From Rana temporaria (lineage: Eukaryota > Chordata > Amphibia > Anura > Ranidae), in NCBI RefSeq assembly GCF_905171775.1, contig NC_053489.1, forward strand, positions 597,040,581-597,104,580: 64,000 nt of DNA. The letters are read 5' to 3'. Numbering within the stretch: the stretch's first letter is position 1; each line of letters opens with the position of its first letter. A model generated the notes under the pieces. The model did not search any database, was not told the DNA's origin, and saw only the letters and a program-made list of their open reading frames with translations. Below are positions 43,138 to 53,349 of the stretch, one piece after another. A program made the translations under genes and the position numbers.

Positions 43138-44129
43138 TTATTTTCCTCTTTTATTTCCTGAGATAAGGTGCCAAGTCTGTTGTTCGGATATGTGGGACAT
43201 CTTCTCATGTGGTTCACTCCAGCCAGGAATCTCTATCAGTGAAATATCAAGTCTCTTACAAAACTTTGTCATCTCTTCAGGAAACCTTAAGGTTACGGAC
43301 CTACCCTCCTTCCTCCCAATTAAACACGCTGGGTAACCCCATGAGTATTGAATACAATGCGCCTTTAAATGTTCAAGTAGGGGTTTTAATATTCTCCTTC
43401 TAGAGAGGGTCTCGGTAGCAAGATCCGGAAAGATCTGTAAGTTGACCTCATTGTACATAGCTGGTCTTTTAGATTTCAGACACTGCCAGATCTGTTCTTT
43501 GTCTTGGAAGTTATGAAATCTCGCGATCGAATCTCTGGGAATTTCCGCTGCCATTTCTGCTGGTTTTCTAATCTGATGGAATCTTTCAAATTAAATTTTT
43601 TCGTTTTCTACTTTACCCAATATTTGGCCAAATACTTTGTCCAATGTTTCTTGAGATCTTCTCCTTCCTGATCCGGTAAGACACGGATCCTCAAGTTTTT
43701 CCTCCGGTTCCGGTTTTCTTGATCTTCCATTCGGTACCGCATATTCCTTTGTTCCCTCTGTAACTCCTTCATCTGCTTTTTTAACTCTATCACTTCAGCT
43801 GCTTGGCTGTCCAGTTTTTCCTTGATTTCTTCAACTCTTCTTAATAGGTGGTTCATATCATCATGTACTATCGATATCTCATTTTTTAACGAGAGCTCCA
43901 TCCTAGAGATGGATAGTTCTAGTCTTGGGAACATCTCTAGTAACTCTCCTTTTGATGGAGGTAGCTCTTTATGACTGGCTCCGTATAAACCCGCAGCTTC
44001 CTCCTCTGTCTCTGCAATTGTAACGATTTCAGATTGCCTTCTCTGTCCGTTTTTCTGTTGGCCCTCCGATAATCTGCTTTTGGTCCTCGCTATTTTACTA
44101 GGGCTATCTTTAGAACCATTTTGAGTCAT
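43138..44129 (-). pseudogene. LINE Y ORF1, one frameshift
   Basis: The frame 43608-44129 (173 residues) starts MTQNGSKDSPSKIARTKS. It has a basic N-terminus, then a clear heptad coiled coil (LEMFPRLELSISRMELSLKNEI … VEEIKEKLDSQAAEVIELKK) and the RRM entrance MEDQENRNRRKNLRIR. The frame 43138-43554 continues with IPRDSIARFHNFQDKEQIW, PDLATETLSRRRILKPL and YSWGYPACLIGRKEGRSVTLRFPEEM, the RNA-binding C-terminal core. A stretch around 43555-43610 is broken, so a DRAHR-like block is lost. The length and order match L1-type ORF1, and the protein would bind element RNA as a trimer. In-frame residues are well kept, which suggests moderate age. Confidence 0.87.
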
Positions 44130-44382
44130 ATTTTTTTTTATAGTGCCCGGACTGGGACTTATTTTGGGGGCATTAGCTACGGCTCCCCTTACTTACTCTC
44201 ATTCTTGCTACCCTCTTTTCCGGTATGACAACACAATGACGTAGACAATCAGCCTAACAACCCCACAAACAGACATATGCCGGTTGAACGGCTTTCATTT
44301 CAATTTCGATTTGCAGTTTTGGAATCTAAACAGTTGTTTCACATCAAGCAGATCCAGCAGTTGAATGACAGAGTGAGAGTAA

Positions 44383-44801
44383 GGCCGCGTACACACGGTC
44401 GGACAAAACCGATGAGAATGGACCGAGGTTCAGTTTCATTGGTCCAAACCGACCGTGTGTATAGCCCATCGGTCTGTTTTCCTTTGGTCCAAAATTTGAA
44501 AACATGCTTCAAAATCGAACCGATGGACCGCTGCCCGATCGGTCCAAACCGATGGTTAGTACAGAAAGCATCGGTTCAAAACGCGCGCATGCTCAGAATC
44601 AAGTCGACGCATGCTTGGAAGCATTGAACTTTGTTTTATTCAGCACGTTGTGTGTTTGACGTCACCGTGTTCTGACTCGATCGTTTTTTGGAACGATGGT
44701 GTGTACGCACATCAGACCATCAGGCCACTTCAGCGGTGAACCGATGGAAATGGCCCGTCGGACCATTCTCATCGGTTTGGAAAGACCGTGTGTACGCGGC
44801 C
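44383..44801. mobile_element. MITE with 9-bp duplication (GGCCGCGTACACAC ends)
   Basis: The inverted ends are GGCCGCGTACACACGGTC and GACCGTGTGTACGCGGCC. The flanks TGAGAGTAA at 44374-44382 and 44802-44810 are a perfect 9-bp duplication. The interior carries CGATGAGAATGG and its mirror CCATTCTCATCGG. No protein. The ends resemble those of 10560-11048 and 13621-14132, but the flanking duplication has a different length. Confidence 0.9.
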
Positions 44802-44913
44802 TGAGAGTAATAAAAGCAGACTGAAGAAAAATTGTCTTATGCTGATGCAATTAAATAGTAAGCAAACCGTATTTTATTATTTTATATATCTTATATTTCT
44901 TAGATGTATAAAT

Positions 44914-44914
<1 letters not shown>

Positions 44915-44967
<53 letters not shown>
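44915..44967. repeat. (TA)n microsatellite
   Basis: About 26 AT units, uninterrupted. Confidence 0.96.
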
Positions 44968-44971
<4 letters not shown>

Positions 44972-45210
44972 TAATTTTTTTATTATTATTGTCTTAGAAA
45001 AGACCAACTGTTTCTTGCTAGCAGAATATCCAAGCTATATCATGAGTCCCGGCGCTCACCTAACAATCACCTTTCGATTGCAGTGTTAGAGGAAGAGTCC
45101 CGAATCCCAGTCTCAGGCCAAACAGTCCAACATTAGCATCCACAGCAGTACTCCAGACAGAGGTGTATTCTAAGCAATGTAGCATTGAGTAAAGAGAGAT
45201 CACTCACCAT

Positions 45211-45720
45211 TAGGGATGAGCTGAACACCTCCCCGTTCGGTTCGCACCAGAACCTTTGAAGGGACCGAATGTTGACACAAACATTTAGAACCCCATTGAC
45301 GTCAATGGGACTTGAACGTTCGAATTCAAAAGTGCTTATTTTAAAGCCTAATATGCAAGTTATTGTCAGAAAACGGGTTTGGGGACCCGGGTCTTGCCCC
45401 AGGGAACATGTATCAATGAAAAAAAAAGTTTTAAAAACGGTAATTTTTTCTGGAGCAGCGATTTTAATGATGCTTAAAGTGAAAAAAAATGAAAATATCC
45501 TTTAAATATCGTACCTGCTGGGTGTCTATAGTAGTGGCACATGTTTAGAACTGTCCCTGCACAAAATGAGATTACTATAAGAAAAAAGTAATTTAAGACT
45601 GCTTGCGGCTTTAATGTAATGTTTGGTCCCTGCAATGTGGATGAAAATCACTGATAAAAATAGCATGGGTTTCCCCGCCCCCCTCCCCCCAGGTCATTAC
45701 AAGGCCCTTTGGCCCTATAT
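45211..45720. mobile_element. Truncated copy of the TAGGGATGAGC foldback hAT
   Basis: Starts TAGGGATGAGCTGAACACC and carries phrases seen in 24239-25920, such as TTTAAAAACGGTAATTTTTTC, GTGATTTTAATAATGCTTAA-like and ACAAAATGAGATTACT. The right arm and right end are missing. It ends in a CCCCCCTCCCCCC run near 45690. Confidence 0.75.
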
Positions 45721-45780
45721 ACTTTGAACAGAAGTATACAGGCGGTGCAAACAAGACAAGGACTGTAGGTTCGTTGTTAA

Positions 45781-46231
45781 AGCGGATGTGCCAGTAAAAA
45801 AAAATATTAAAAGCCAGCAGATACAAATACTGCAGCTGCTGACTTTTAATATTAGGACACTTACCTGTCCTGGAGCGATCGCTCGTCTCTCTGCTGCTCC
45901 CCCCGCCATCCTCAGTGAGGGAACCAGGAAGTGAAGCGCTCCAGCTTTACTACCCGGTTCCCTACGGTGCATGCGCGAGTCGCGCTGCGCCCGCCGATTG
46001 CCTCACACGCTGTGTGCTGGGAGCCGAGTGTTCCCAGCACACAATGGGGGACAGACGGGAAGTCAGGAAAAACCCGTCTTTTGCCCGTGACGTGTGGCCG
46101 GAAGTGGGTGCAAATACCTGTCTTTAGAAAGGTATCTGCACCCCCCTCCCTCCTGAAAGGTGTCAAATGTGACACCGGAGGGGGGGCGGGTTCCAATCAG
46201 CGTGAGTTCCACTTTAAGGTGGAGCTCCGCT
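45781..46231. mobile_element. TTAA-flanked MITE (AGCGGA ends)
   Basis: TTAA at 45777-45780 and 46232-46235 flank the short inverted ends AGCGGA and TCCGCT. A TGGAGCTCCGCTTTAA phrase at the right matches a common ranid repeat as I recall it. Paired CACACTGCGTGTGCTGGGAG and GTTCCCAGCACACAATG phrases fold inside. No protein. Confidence 0.65.
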
Positions 46232-46440
46232 TTAAGTAGAATCTATTTGTAATTTTCAACTGGTACTTCTTTAAAGTTTAGCTTCAACCATAAAATCGTT
46301 TTTTAAGCTTTTCTGAAAACATAGAGAAGGGTTATCACCCTTGTAACATTTGTTTTGCTGTCTGTGTGCATCTGTTCAGAAGATTGCACCTCACTTTCTG
46401 TCCCAATGACAAATGATTTTTTGAAAAAAACATTTTTTTT

Positions 46441-46908
46441 TGCAAACTACAGAGCACAAGTGCAGTACACACCAAGTAGGTTAAGGTGCAAACTACAGAG
46501 CACAAGTGCAGTACACACCAAGTAGGTTTAGGTGCAAACTACAGAGCACAAGTGCAGTACACACCAAGTAGCTTTATGTGCAAACTACAGAGCACACGTG
46601 CAGTAAACACCAAGTAACTTTAGGTGCAAACTACAGAGCACAAGTGCAGTACACACCAAGTAGCTTTATGTGCAAAGTACAGAGCACACATGCAGTACAC
46701 ACCAAGTAGGTTTAGGTGCAAACTACAGAGCACAAGTGCAGTACACACCAAGTAGCTTTAGGTGCAAACTACAGAGCACACATGCAGTACACACCAAGTA
46801 ACTTTAGGTGCAAACTACAGAGCACAAGTGCAGTACACACCAAGTAGCTTTAGGTGCAAACTACTGAGCATGAGTGCAGTACACACCAAGTAGCTTTAGG
46901 TGCAAACT
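46441..46908. repeat. 46-bp minisatellite, about 10 copies
   Basis: The unit is GTGCAAACTACAGAGCACA, then AGTGCAGTACACACCAAGTA and a variable GGTTTAG/GCTTTAG/ACTTTAG end. The period of 46 is measured from 46441 to 46487 and repeats throughout. Copies differ by one to four bases. The last unit is cut after GTGCAAACTA and fused to PLE sequence. There are no unique spacers, so it is not CRISPR-like. Confidence 0.95.
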
Positions 46909-48044
46909 AGAGGACTTTGCCAGGGAAGCTTCCAAAATGTCATGTAGATTCAGAGAGACGGGATATTCACATAAAATAATCAACAGAGCCTTATCCAAAA
47001 CTAGCATGGTCTCTCGAGATTCCTTATTACAGGACAATGCGAGGAGTGTCATTAGAAAACGATTTGTCACACCTTTCAGTGACTTACCGATTTTCTCGAC
47101 ACCATATAGCTTGGAGAGAGTGGGTAACCGCTCAAAGAGAACCAGGTAATCTGATTCCTGTGGTCCGAGCCAAGGGTGCAGGCAGTGCAATCAAAATGCA
47201 GGTTAGGATGAAAGAAAGGATGAAAGAAAAGCTGACGTTTCGCACTATGCCTTAGTGCTTCTTCATAGCTCATGAAGAAGCACTAAGGCATAGTGCGAAA
47301 CGTCAGCTTTTCTTTTGTTGTGCTGTTTTTTGCTGTGGCATGTATTTTGTGATTTTTATTAAAGGAGGAGTTTTTTTGGAGTGCGGCTGTCCCAGCTTTT
47401 TTCCTTCATCCTAACCATATAGCTTGGAGTTCAACAAAATAAAACACACTGTTGACAAGTATCTCCCCATTTTGTATAATGATGAGATTTACCAACAAAT
47501 ACTAAACAAAGGTATCAAAACAGTGTCACGGAGGGCCCCCACAATTGGGGGTACACTCTCACCCAGTCTTTTTCAGAGTAAATGTACAGGTAGCAACTGG
47601 TTACAATTCAAAGGTACTTTTAAGTGTGGCATAAGAGGTTGTAAATACTGCCGTCATATCAGACCGGGTCAGCATGTCCATTCTTACACTACTGAAAAAA
47701 GTTTTGAGATCAAACAATTTATCAACTGTAATACTAAATTTATAGTATACGTCATTAACTGTGACTCATGCCAGATTCAGTATGTAGGTCATACAATTCG
47801 AAGATTGAAGGACAGACTCTACGACCACCTTTATGATATAAAAAAAAAACACAACACCAATGTGGCAAATCACTGGAACACCGTACATTGTAAGGACGTA
47901 TCGAGTCTGTCCATTCAAGGCATCGAAAAAATCATGACCCCCATCAGAGGAGGCGATAAATTCAAAAAGTTATGCAAACAGGAAGTTTATTGGATTTTCT
48001 CTCTTCACACGAGGATTCCACAGGGGTTACACTTTTATGATTAA
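46909..48044 (+). pseudogene. PLE RT C-terminus plus GIY-YIG endonuclease
   Basis: The left piece (46909-47116) reads SCRFRETGYSHKIINRAL, then RDSLLQDN and RKRFVTPFSD, the region after the PLE RT palm. The frame is restored across the nested insert as TPYSLE-FNKIKHTVDKYLPIL. The 206-residue open frame 47424-48044 continues with SRRAPTIGGTLSPSLF. Next is the cysteine-rich linker CGIRGCKYCRHI, then FIVYVINCDSCQIQYVGHTIRRLKDRLYDH, where VYV and YVG are GIY-YIG boxes. TNVANHWNTVHC and RGGDKFKKLCKQEVYWIFSL close the nuclease. It is open to its stop, and the RT itself is missing. The endonuclease would nick target DNA. Confidence 0.88.
47117..47413. mobile_element. 297-bp PLE-derived insert with palindrome
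   Basis: Flanked by the perfect 16-bp duplication ACCATATAGCTTGGAG (47101-47116 and 47414-47429). The right part ends like a PLE 3' terminus (TTATTAAAGGAGG, then GGAGTGCGGCTGTCC). The left part is an inverted segment meeting the right at a perfect 44-bp palindrome (47223-47266 and 47272-47315) built on the motif GCACT-loop-AGTGCGAAAC. It is best explained as a short, 5'-inverted copy of another PLE family. Confidence 0.85.
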
Positions 48045-50030
48045 CACAACCCCCCCCCCCCCTCCTTACCATTTTGCATTCCAACTTGACACCTTCCTCT
48101 GTTTCCTGTTCTGTAAACAGAAACACTGACATCATTGCATGGATTGTGACATTGCCCTTTAAACAGCTTAGTAACATTATCATGCTTCCTCTCTATACAT
48201 ATAAATCATTTTACATCTTATTTGGAGAGTGATAATGTTAACATATGTGACATAACACTTCATGTGGGTTCACCAGTCCAAATATTGGATCGGATATTCG
48301 ACGATCAACCATACACGCACGCTCTCGATTAGGCACACAGAACGGCTGGTAACCATGGTTCTTTATGTTTCATGCATACATGCATTTGTCAAACATTGAC
48401 CGATAGCATAGTATGCATGCGACATGCATCTTGAGGGTTCTATTCATACATAATATTAAGGGAATTCATTTGGTCACTAGCTTATTGTAGAGAGAGTATG
48501 CCTTTATGTATCTGCTCTCTCAACATTTTATTTACATGATGTGTATTATTGACAAAATATTAGTATTTTGAAACATGTCAATTTAGTTTTTATACACTGA
48601 CCAACATTACCCTGTGTGTTTTTTCTTTATATATTATACTTTTTCTTTTGACCACACTGAATTGAGGTGCGGGTTTTTACACCTTATTTAATGAGGTCTT
48701 TACATCATCTCCCAGTTTGTATCATGCAAATGGAGCAATTTACTATCTAATGTCAGTCTCGTTGGGATCTTTGCTCTTGGTTCTGGGATAACATTCATAT
48801 ACATGTTTCTTTTCCTTATCTGGACACATCTAGACACATATATACAGTACTTTTTTTTTTTTTTTTTTTCCTTTTAGTAGTACTGTCTGTGCACGTTTAT
48901 TGTTCTTTCAATCGGGCATATTTCACAGACTCTGTGCTCTGGACATACATGCACAGATCTCAGCAATCACATTCACTGATTTATAGATTTCCCAGCCGAA
49001 TCCCATGAAATACCGGCCATTTATCCTCACTGTTCTTTCTCTTTTCTCATTCTTTTTCTCACTTTATTTCTTTTCACTTTTTTTTTTTTCGTTTTGTGTC
49101 TTCCTTCTTCTTTCTCTTTTTTCATGTCCATCTTTTCTTGATTTTTGGCATTAGTTGGCATTTCAATAAGTATATAACACTGATCTACACTTTGAGATCA
49201 TGCCATATCTTCACTCCTTTCTTTCTTTTAAATTGCTACATTGTTTTACTTGATACATTGTCACTCACACTTCATCTCATGTTCACATTGTTCATCACTA
49301 CACTTATTCACATCTGGTGTTTCACAATGGTTTTTGAATAAACCACAACAACATTGATTAATTTATGCTTATATTATCAAACAATATATTTTTCCTCACA
49401 TCATTCAAACACTTTTTGTATATTTATCAATATACATCTTAGTCACTTTTTGTACATATATATGGAGTCTTTATTTTTGCCGCTGTATATATAGTATGAG
49501 TCTTATCATCCGACATTTATATTTATTAATTTATGCACACACTCACTCTCAACACACTTCCTTGCACATGATGCACATTGATTATATAGTGATATTTATG
49601 TGTCCTAGAATGTCTGATCCACCATGGAAATGTTGCCTCTACAACTAAGTGTTTTGTCATAAATGCATACCAACTCAATATATATATATATTGGTTATAT
49701 TTAAAATTTTACTTTGTCAACAAGAATTATTTTGAATCATTTTGTTTTATTTTGTTGTTTTCCATTGATTCCACTCCTGCCTCTGATGTCCAAAGCTGTT
49801 ACCTGTAAGCATCTAGGTGGCAGGTGAACATCATTGGCGGTAATGGCTCTAAATCAGTATATATTTAGCATACATTTTATTATGTTTTAGCTATGACTAA
49901 GCACTGATTGTTTGTGCGAAACAGATTTTTAACCCCACTGCCTGCTGTGCTGTGTTTTGTAGTGCTTTTTATCCTTTTAACACCAATAAAGGCTACCTTT
50001 TTAGGTTCATTTTGGTGTGCGGCTGTCCAT
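48045..50030 (+). other. PLE 3' non-coding region
   Basis: About 2 kb of T-rich sequence with no conserved frame, following the endonuclease stop. It has a C-run at 48049-48062 and a T-run at 48850-48870. Near the end, CTATGACTAAGCACTG and GTGCGAAACAG form a small stem with the GAAAC box of hammerhead-type motifs, though the CUGAUGA core is degenerate. A polyadenylation-like AATAAAG at about 49985 precedes the GTGCGGCTGTCC terminus. Confidence 0.7.
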
Positions 50031-50282
50031 GAATTCTTTTCATTGATTTTTTGCCTTGTGCATTGCCAGCACCCACGGTCTTTGAGGAGGACATTGATTG
50101 CTTATTGCATTTGCCTGGAGCGGTGGTCTCTTTTTCTTTATCTCCAAATAATGCTTTCCCATCAAATGGGATCTTGCACCAGTTCTGTTTGGAAGTTAGG
50201 TCAGCCATCCAGGGTTTCAGCCACAATGCCCTCTTCGTTATTACTGAGTGCAGCATGGATCAGTAGCTCTACCAAACTCTTA

Positions 50283-50396
50283 AGGGAAAAGGTGTAACTA
50301 AAATAACAGCAAATGTCAAGGGAAAGGGAAAGGGAAAAGAAAAAGAAAAAAAGGAAGAGGAAAGAGAGAGAAAGAAAAAAAGAAAGTAAAATGCAA
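50283..50396. repeat. Purine-rich low-complexity tract
   Basis: An AAGGGAAAGGGAAAAG-type A/G run with almost no pyrimidines on the plus strand. Confidence 0.85.
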
Positions 50397-50399
50397 TAA

Positions 50400-50474
50400 A
50401 ATAAATTTACATTTTTGATTGTAACATGACAAAATGTGAAAAATGGAGTATGAATACTTTTTCAAGGCACTGTA
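50400..50474 (-). mobile_element. Right end of a Tc1-type element
   Basis: TATGAATACTTTTTCAAGGC and ACTGTA at the right, in reverse, give the TACAGTGCCTTGAAAAAGTA start typical of Tc1 families of fish and frogs. Only the terminal repeat remains. Confidence 0.7.
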
Positions 50475-50561
50475 TGTCCCTGGATGAGAAACCATGGAGA
50501 AAATTCTTAAGAAAAATGATTATGATGCAACTACCTCAGGCCTAAAACAAGAAAATACACC

Positions 50562-50747
50562 ATCATGGAGAAGGTTGTCCATGTGCTTGCTAAGAAGTAT
50601 GGTGTGGAGCGATCAAAGGACCAGCTGCGCAAGAGATGGTCTGACTTGAAGCATAGGGAGGGAGAACAGTTGCAGAAATACACAAAATGCACAAAGATCA
50701 GAAAAGGGTACTGTATTTATCGGCGTATTGCACAGAGCAGGGAAGTA
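50562..50747 (+). pseudogene. Myb/SANT-like DNA-binding domain fragment
   Basis: The open frame from 50565 reads MEKVVHVLAKKYGVERSKDQ and continues LRKRWSDLKHREGEQLQKY, then loses sense. The spacing of the KYG…R…QLRKRWSDLK block matches the third helix and following turn of Myb/SANT-like domains. Such domains accompany Harbinger-type transposons and occur in some host nuclear factors. The preceding tryptophan-rich helix is absent, so it is a fragment. There are no splice-like boundaries and no other domain nearby. The MITE at 50937-51221 lies 190 bp away. I favour a transposon remnant over a host exon, with limited certainty. Confidence 0.5.
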
Positions 50748-50936
50748 TAGACATGTTTGTTTTATTTATTTAAATTAACATTTACAATCACTTTAGCTTT
50801 TCAATATATCCTTCACTTGGCAGAACGGGTTACCGATTTGTGCCCATTAACTGACCAAAAAATTAACAAACTGTCCAAATGATAGATTTTCACATGATTT
50901 TTTGTCTAGTGAATGGGCACTATTATGCCCTGTACA

Positions 50937-51221
50937 CACGATCGGTCCATCCAATGAAAACGGTCTGATGGACTGGTTAAAAAACGATCGTGTCAGAACG
51001 CAGTGACGTAAAACACAACGACGTGCTGAAAAAAATTAAGTTCAATGCTTCCAAGCATGCGTCGACTTGATTTTGAGCAATGCGTGTTTTTTTTAAAATA
51101 AGATTGCTTTTTTTTAACCTATGGATAAATAACCGATGGGGCCTACACACAATCGGTTTGGTCCGATGAAAACGGTCCATCAGACCGTTCTCATCGGTTT
51201 GACCGATCGTGTGTAAGCTGC
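50937..51221. mobile_element. MITE, GCCCTGTACACACGATCGG end
   Basis: GCCCTGTACACACGATCGGTC at the left mirrors GACCGATCGTGTGTAAGCTGC at the right, imperfect in the outermost bases. The interior has AACGGTCTGATGGAC and its mirror GGTCCATCAGACCGTT. It belongs to the same style as 44383-44801. No clear target duplication and no protein. Confidence 0.75.
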
Positions 51222-52313
51222 ATAAGACGGACATCCAGGTTAGCCATGGATAATGGTCCTGGGATGGGCTTAGGCAACTCAATTTACTATGAAAAAAAAA
51301 TGGTGGTTATATGGCTGCTAAAGTCAGGTTTATTTTTTGTTTCTTTTCCTTATTGATGTTATATATTTTTTTCCTAATGACCATTTTAAGCATAGGATCA
51401 TATTCTAAAAATATACACTTCATTTGGTAACCGACTTAGTCCTTGACATTCTTTATTGCAGCTTAGTCCTAGCCCCTTGGCCTCAATGACAGTTGCCTTG
51501 TGCTCACAATCTGCCTTTAATGCAGCTTTCTCAGACACTTTAAACCTTAGAAATAACTCTTGTCTTTCACACAGCATGATTTTCATTTCAAATTCAATGA
51601 TAGTTAATAATGTATGATGTAAAATGAATTCATATTTATTTACTACAACTTTTTATTATTGTCATTAAATAATTATATTTTGTTCATAATGTATCTTGTT
51701 CGGTTAGATATTGGATAAGAGTGCAGTTTTAATTAGTTTCCAGAAGCGAAAAAACAAAAAGATAAATGTGCTATGAATGGACAAATCAGCCAATCTTTTT
51801 TTTTCTAGTTTTATTTGAAAATAAAAGAGCAGAGTGATGTACAAACAGTGTTTTAATGACCATGACAAATAATTTACAATTGAAGCAAACTACAGTTTGA
51901 CCCATTCTTACAAAACTGATCTTGTACAAATATGGCAACGTCTTTGATGTCCACATAACGACATCAATATACACAGATTATTTTTTTGCCAACTAATGAA
52001 TACAGCCCCATACTGAGAGCAAGTGTTTGTCTTTTCATAAACAGATGACCATCCACAAAGACTATGATAACAGTGTGCAAATTGTGTGTACAGGTTGCAA
52101 AAAAGTTTGATTTATATTAAAGAAATTGTAAATAAAAAATTGTTTTATGCTGAAATGACTGTTTACAGGGTATAGAGACATAATAGTTAACTAATTCCTT
52201 TTAAAAACAATTAAAAATAGATAAAAATCAATCATATAATGTAACTGTAGTTTCTAGTTTCGTTTTTGCATGTTATTTCCTGCCTCTCTGCTGTACAGAG
52301 CCACAGAGCCAAT
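51222..52313. other. AT-rich region without a recognised feature
   Basis: No conserved frame. A T-run at 51797-51805 followed by TTTTATTTGAAAATAAAAG could be a decayed LINE 3' end in minus orientation, but no protein remnant supports it. Confidence 0.4.
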
Positions 52314-52581
52314 ACAGGGCAGTGATGGTTTGGAAAACGAAACTGATTGGTGCTGAGGGGTTTTAGACACACAGTAATCACACCTCCTTGAAGTTAGTGA
52401 CCACAGAGAGAAAGTTCCCAGCACTGTGGTTACCAGGAAACAGATAACCAGGAAGTGTGGAGATCAGAGAAGAATTACAGCAACTTGAGAGCAAAAACGA
52501 ACAATGAGGACATGAAAACAGCACTGCATTAAGGTAAAGGAAGCTATTAAGATATAAAAAATTCCTTTACAAACCCTTTAA
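52314..52581. repeat. Uninterrupted reference copy of the split repeat
   Basis: Contains in one piece (ACAGGGCAGTGATGG … TTTACAAACCCTTTAA) the three segments found at 5803-5923, 9453-9501 and 13260-13358. It therefore shows the pre-insertion state of that locus. No terminal structure of its own was fixed. Confidence 0.9.
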
Positions 52582-52828
52582 GCTGAGTGTTGAAGACTAA
52601 AAAGTCGAACGACTTTCCAAGAATAATAATTACTTTTTAAAAGATTTTTTCCTGTAGTGCAGCATCACAGAATTCAAACATTCAGGCAGGAGGCCTGGGA
52701 GAAAAAAAAACTTAAATATGACACATCTAGTGAAACACTGAAAGTTTTTGACTGCTAAGGAACTTGTATTCATTGCGACCTGTGAGTTTTAAGTTTTCAT
52801 AATGTCAAAATAATGCATTTATTTTGCT

Positions 52829-52985
52829 AATATAGTGCTGTGAAAAAGTATTTCCCTCCTTCCTGATTATTTTATTTTTTGCATATTTCTCACACTTAAA
52901 TGATTCAGATCATCAAACAAATTGTAATATTACACAAAGATAATCCGAGCAAATCCAAGATGCAGTTTTTAAATTATTATTACAT
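52829..52985 (+). mobile_element. Left end of a Tc1-type element
   Basis: TATAGTGCTGTGAAAAAGTA, then TTTCCCTCCTTCCTGAT and AATCCGAGCAAATCC fit the terminal repeat of a vertebrate Tc1 family different from 4505-5735. No transposase follows. From 52986 to 53349 I see only a proline-rich chance frame. Confidence 0.65.
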
Positions 52986-53349
52986 TTATTAAAGGATCTC
53001 AGCCATTTGATGCTTTCAGTCAGTGCTAGTCATCTGGTGGAGTAGGATGCTTCTCGACGAGTCTGCTCTCACCCAGAGACAAGCTCTGACAGTCAGTCAG
53101 ACATGCAGGCTTTTTCCTCCCAGCCCCCGGCAGCAAAGAACAAACAGGAGCTTTCAGTTCCTCCTAGCCCCTGCTACAACATCTGCTACCATAGCACCCA
53201 GGACCAACGACTTCCTCCTCTCCCCCCACCTCCAGGGAGACTGGTATGGTAAGCCCCTGTTTCTCACGGCCATTCCACCTTCTCCTCGGACCGCTGGCGG
53301 CCATCCTTTTCAGGACAAGCCGTGGCCCTCTCCTTACCCCCACACCGCT

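Larger units (their letters stand above)
31321..44150 (-). mobile_element. Minus-strand L1/Tx1 LINE (copy Y), host of X, Z and a foldback
   Basis: The 3' end starts at a T-run (31321) with a UTR (31330-31678) that is also found in the 54243-54544 insertion. ORF2 pieces are at 31679-32829, 39522-39620 and 40655-40825, and ORF1 at 43138-44129. The intervening DNA is LINE Z (32844-39507), LINE X (39638-40637) and a foldback MITE joined to a deletion (40831-42662). The ORF2 endonuclease and first RT half are missing. The 5' boundary near 44150-44280 is not fixed. Confidence 0.82.
46909..50030 (+). mobile_element. Penelope-like element, 5'-truncated, with nested insert
   Basis: A plus-strand PLE that begins inside its coding region, right after the minisatellite. 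It continues through the endonuclease (to 48044) and a ~2-kb 3' region. It ends near 50030 with CACCAATAAAGG and GGTGTGCGGCTGTCC. A 297-bp PLE-derived insert splits the frame at 47117-47413. A GCAC-loop-GTGCGAAAC hairpin at 49889-49926 matches the position of the hammerhead motif in PLE terminal repeats. No RT catalytic core is present. Confidence 0.85.

Noticed and set aside
46441..46908. Regular ~46-bp repeats, superficially CRISPR-like
   Set aside because: Units are contiguous with no unique spacers, and the sequence is plainly eukaryotic. It is a minisatellite.
47231..47310. Palindrome considered as a transcription terminator
   Set aside because: The setting is a eukaryotic retroelement. 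The palindrome is explained by inverted duplication at a PLE hairpin motif.
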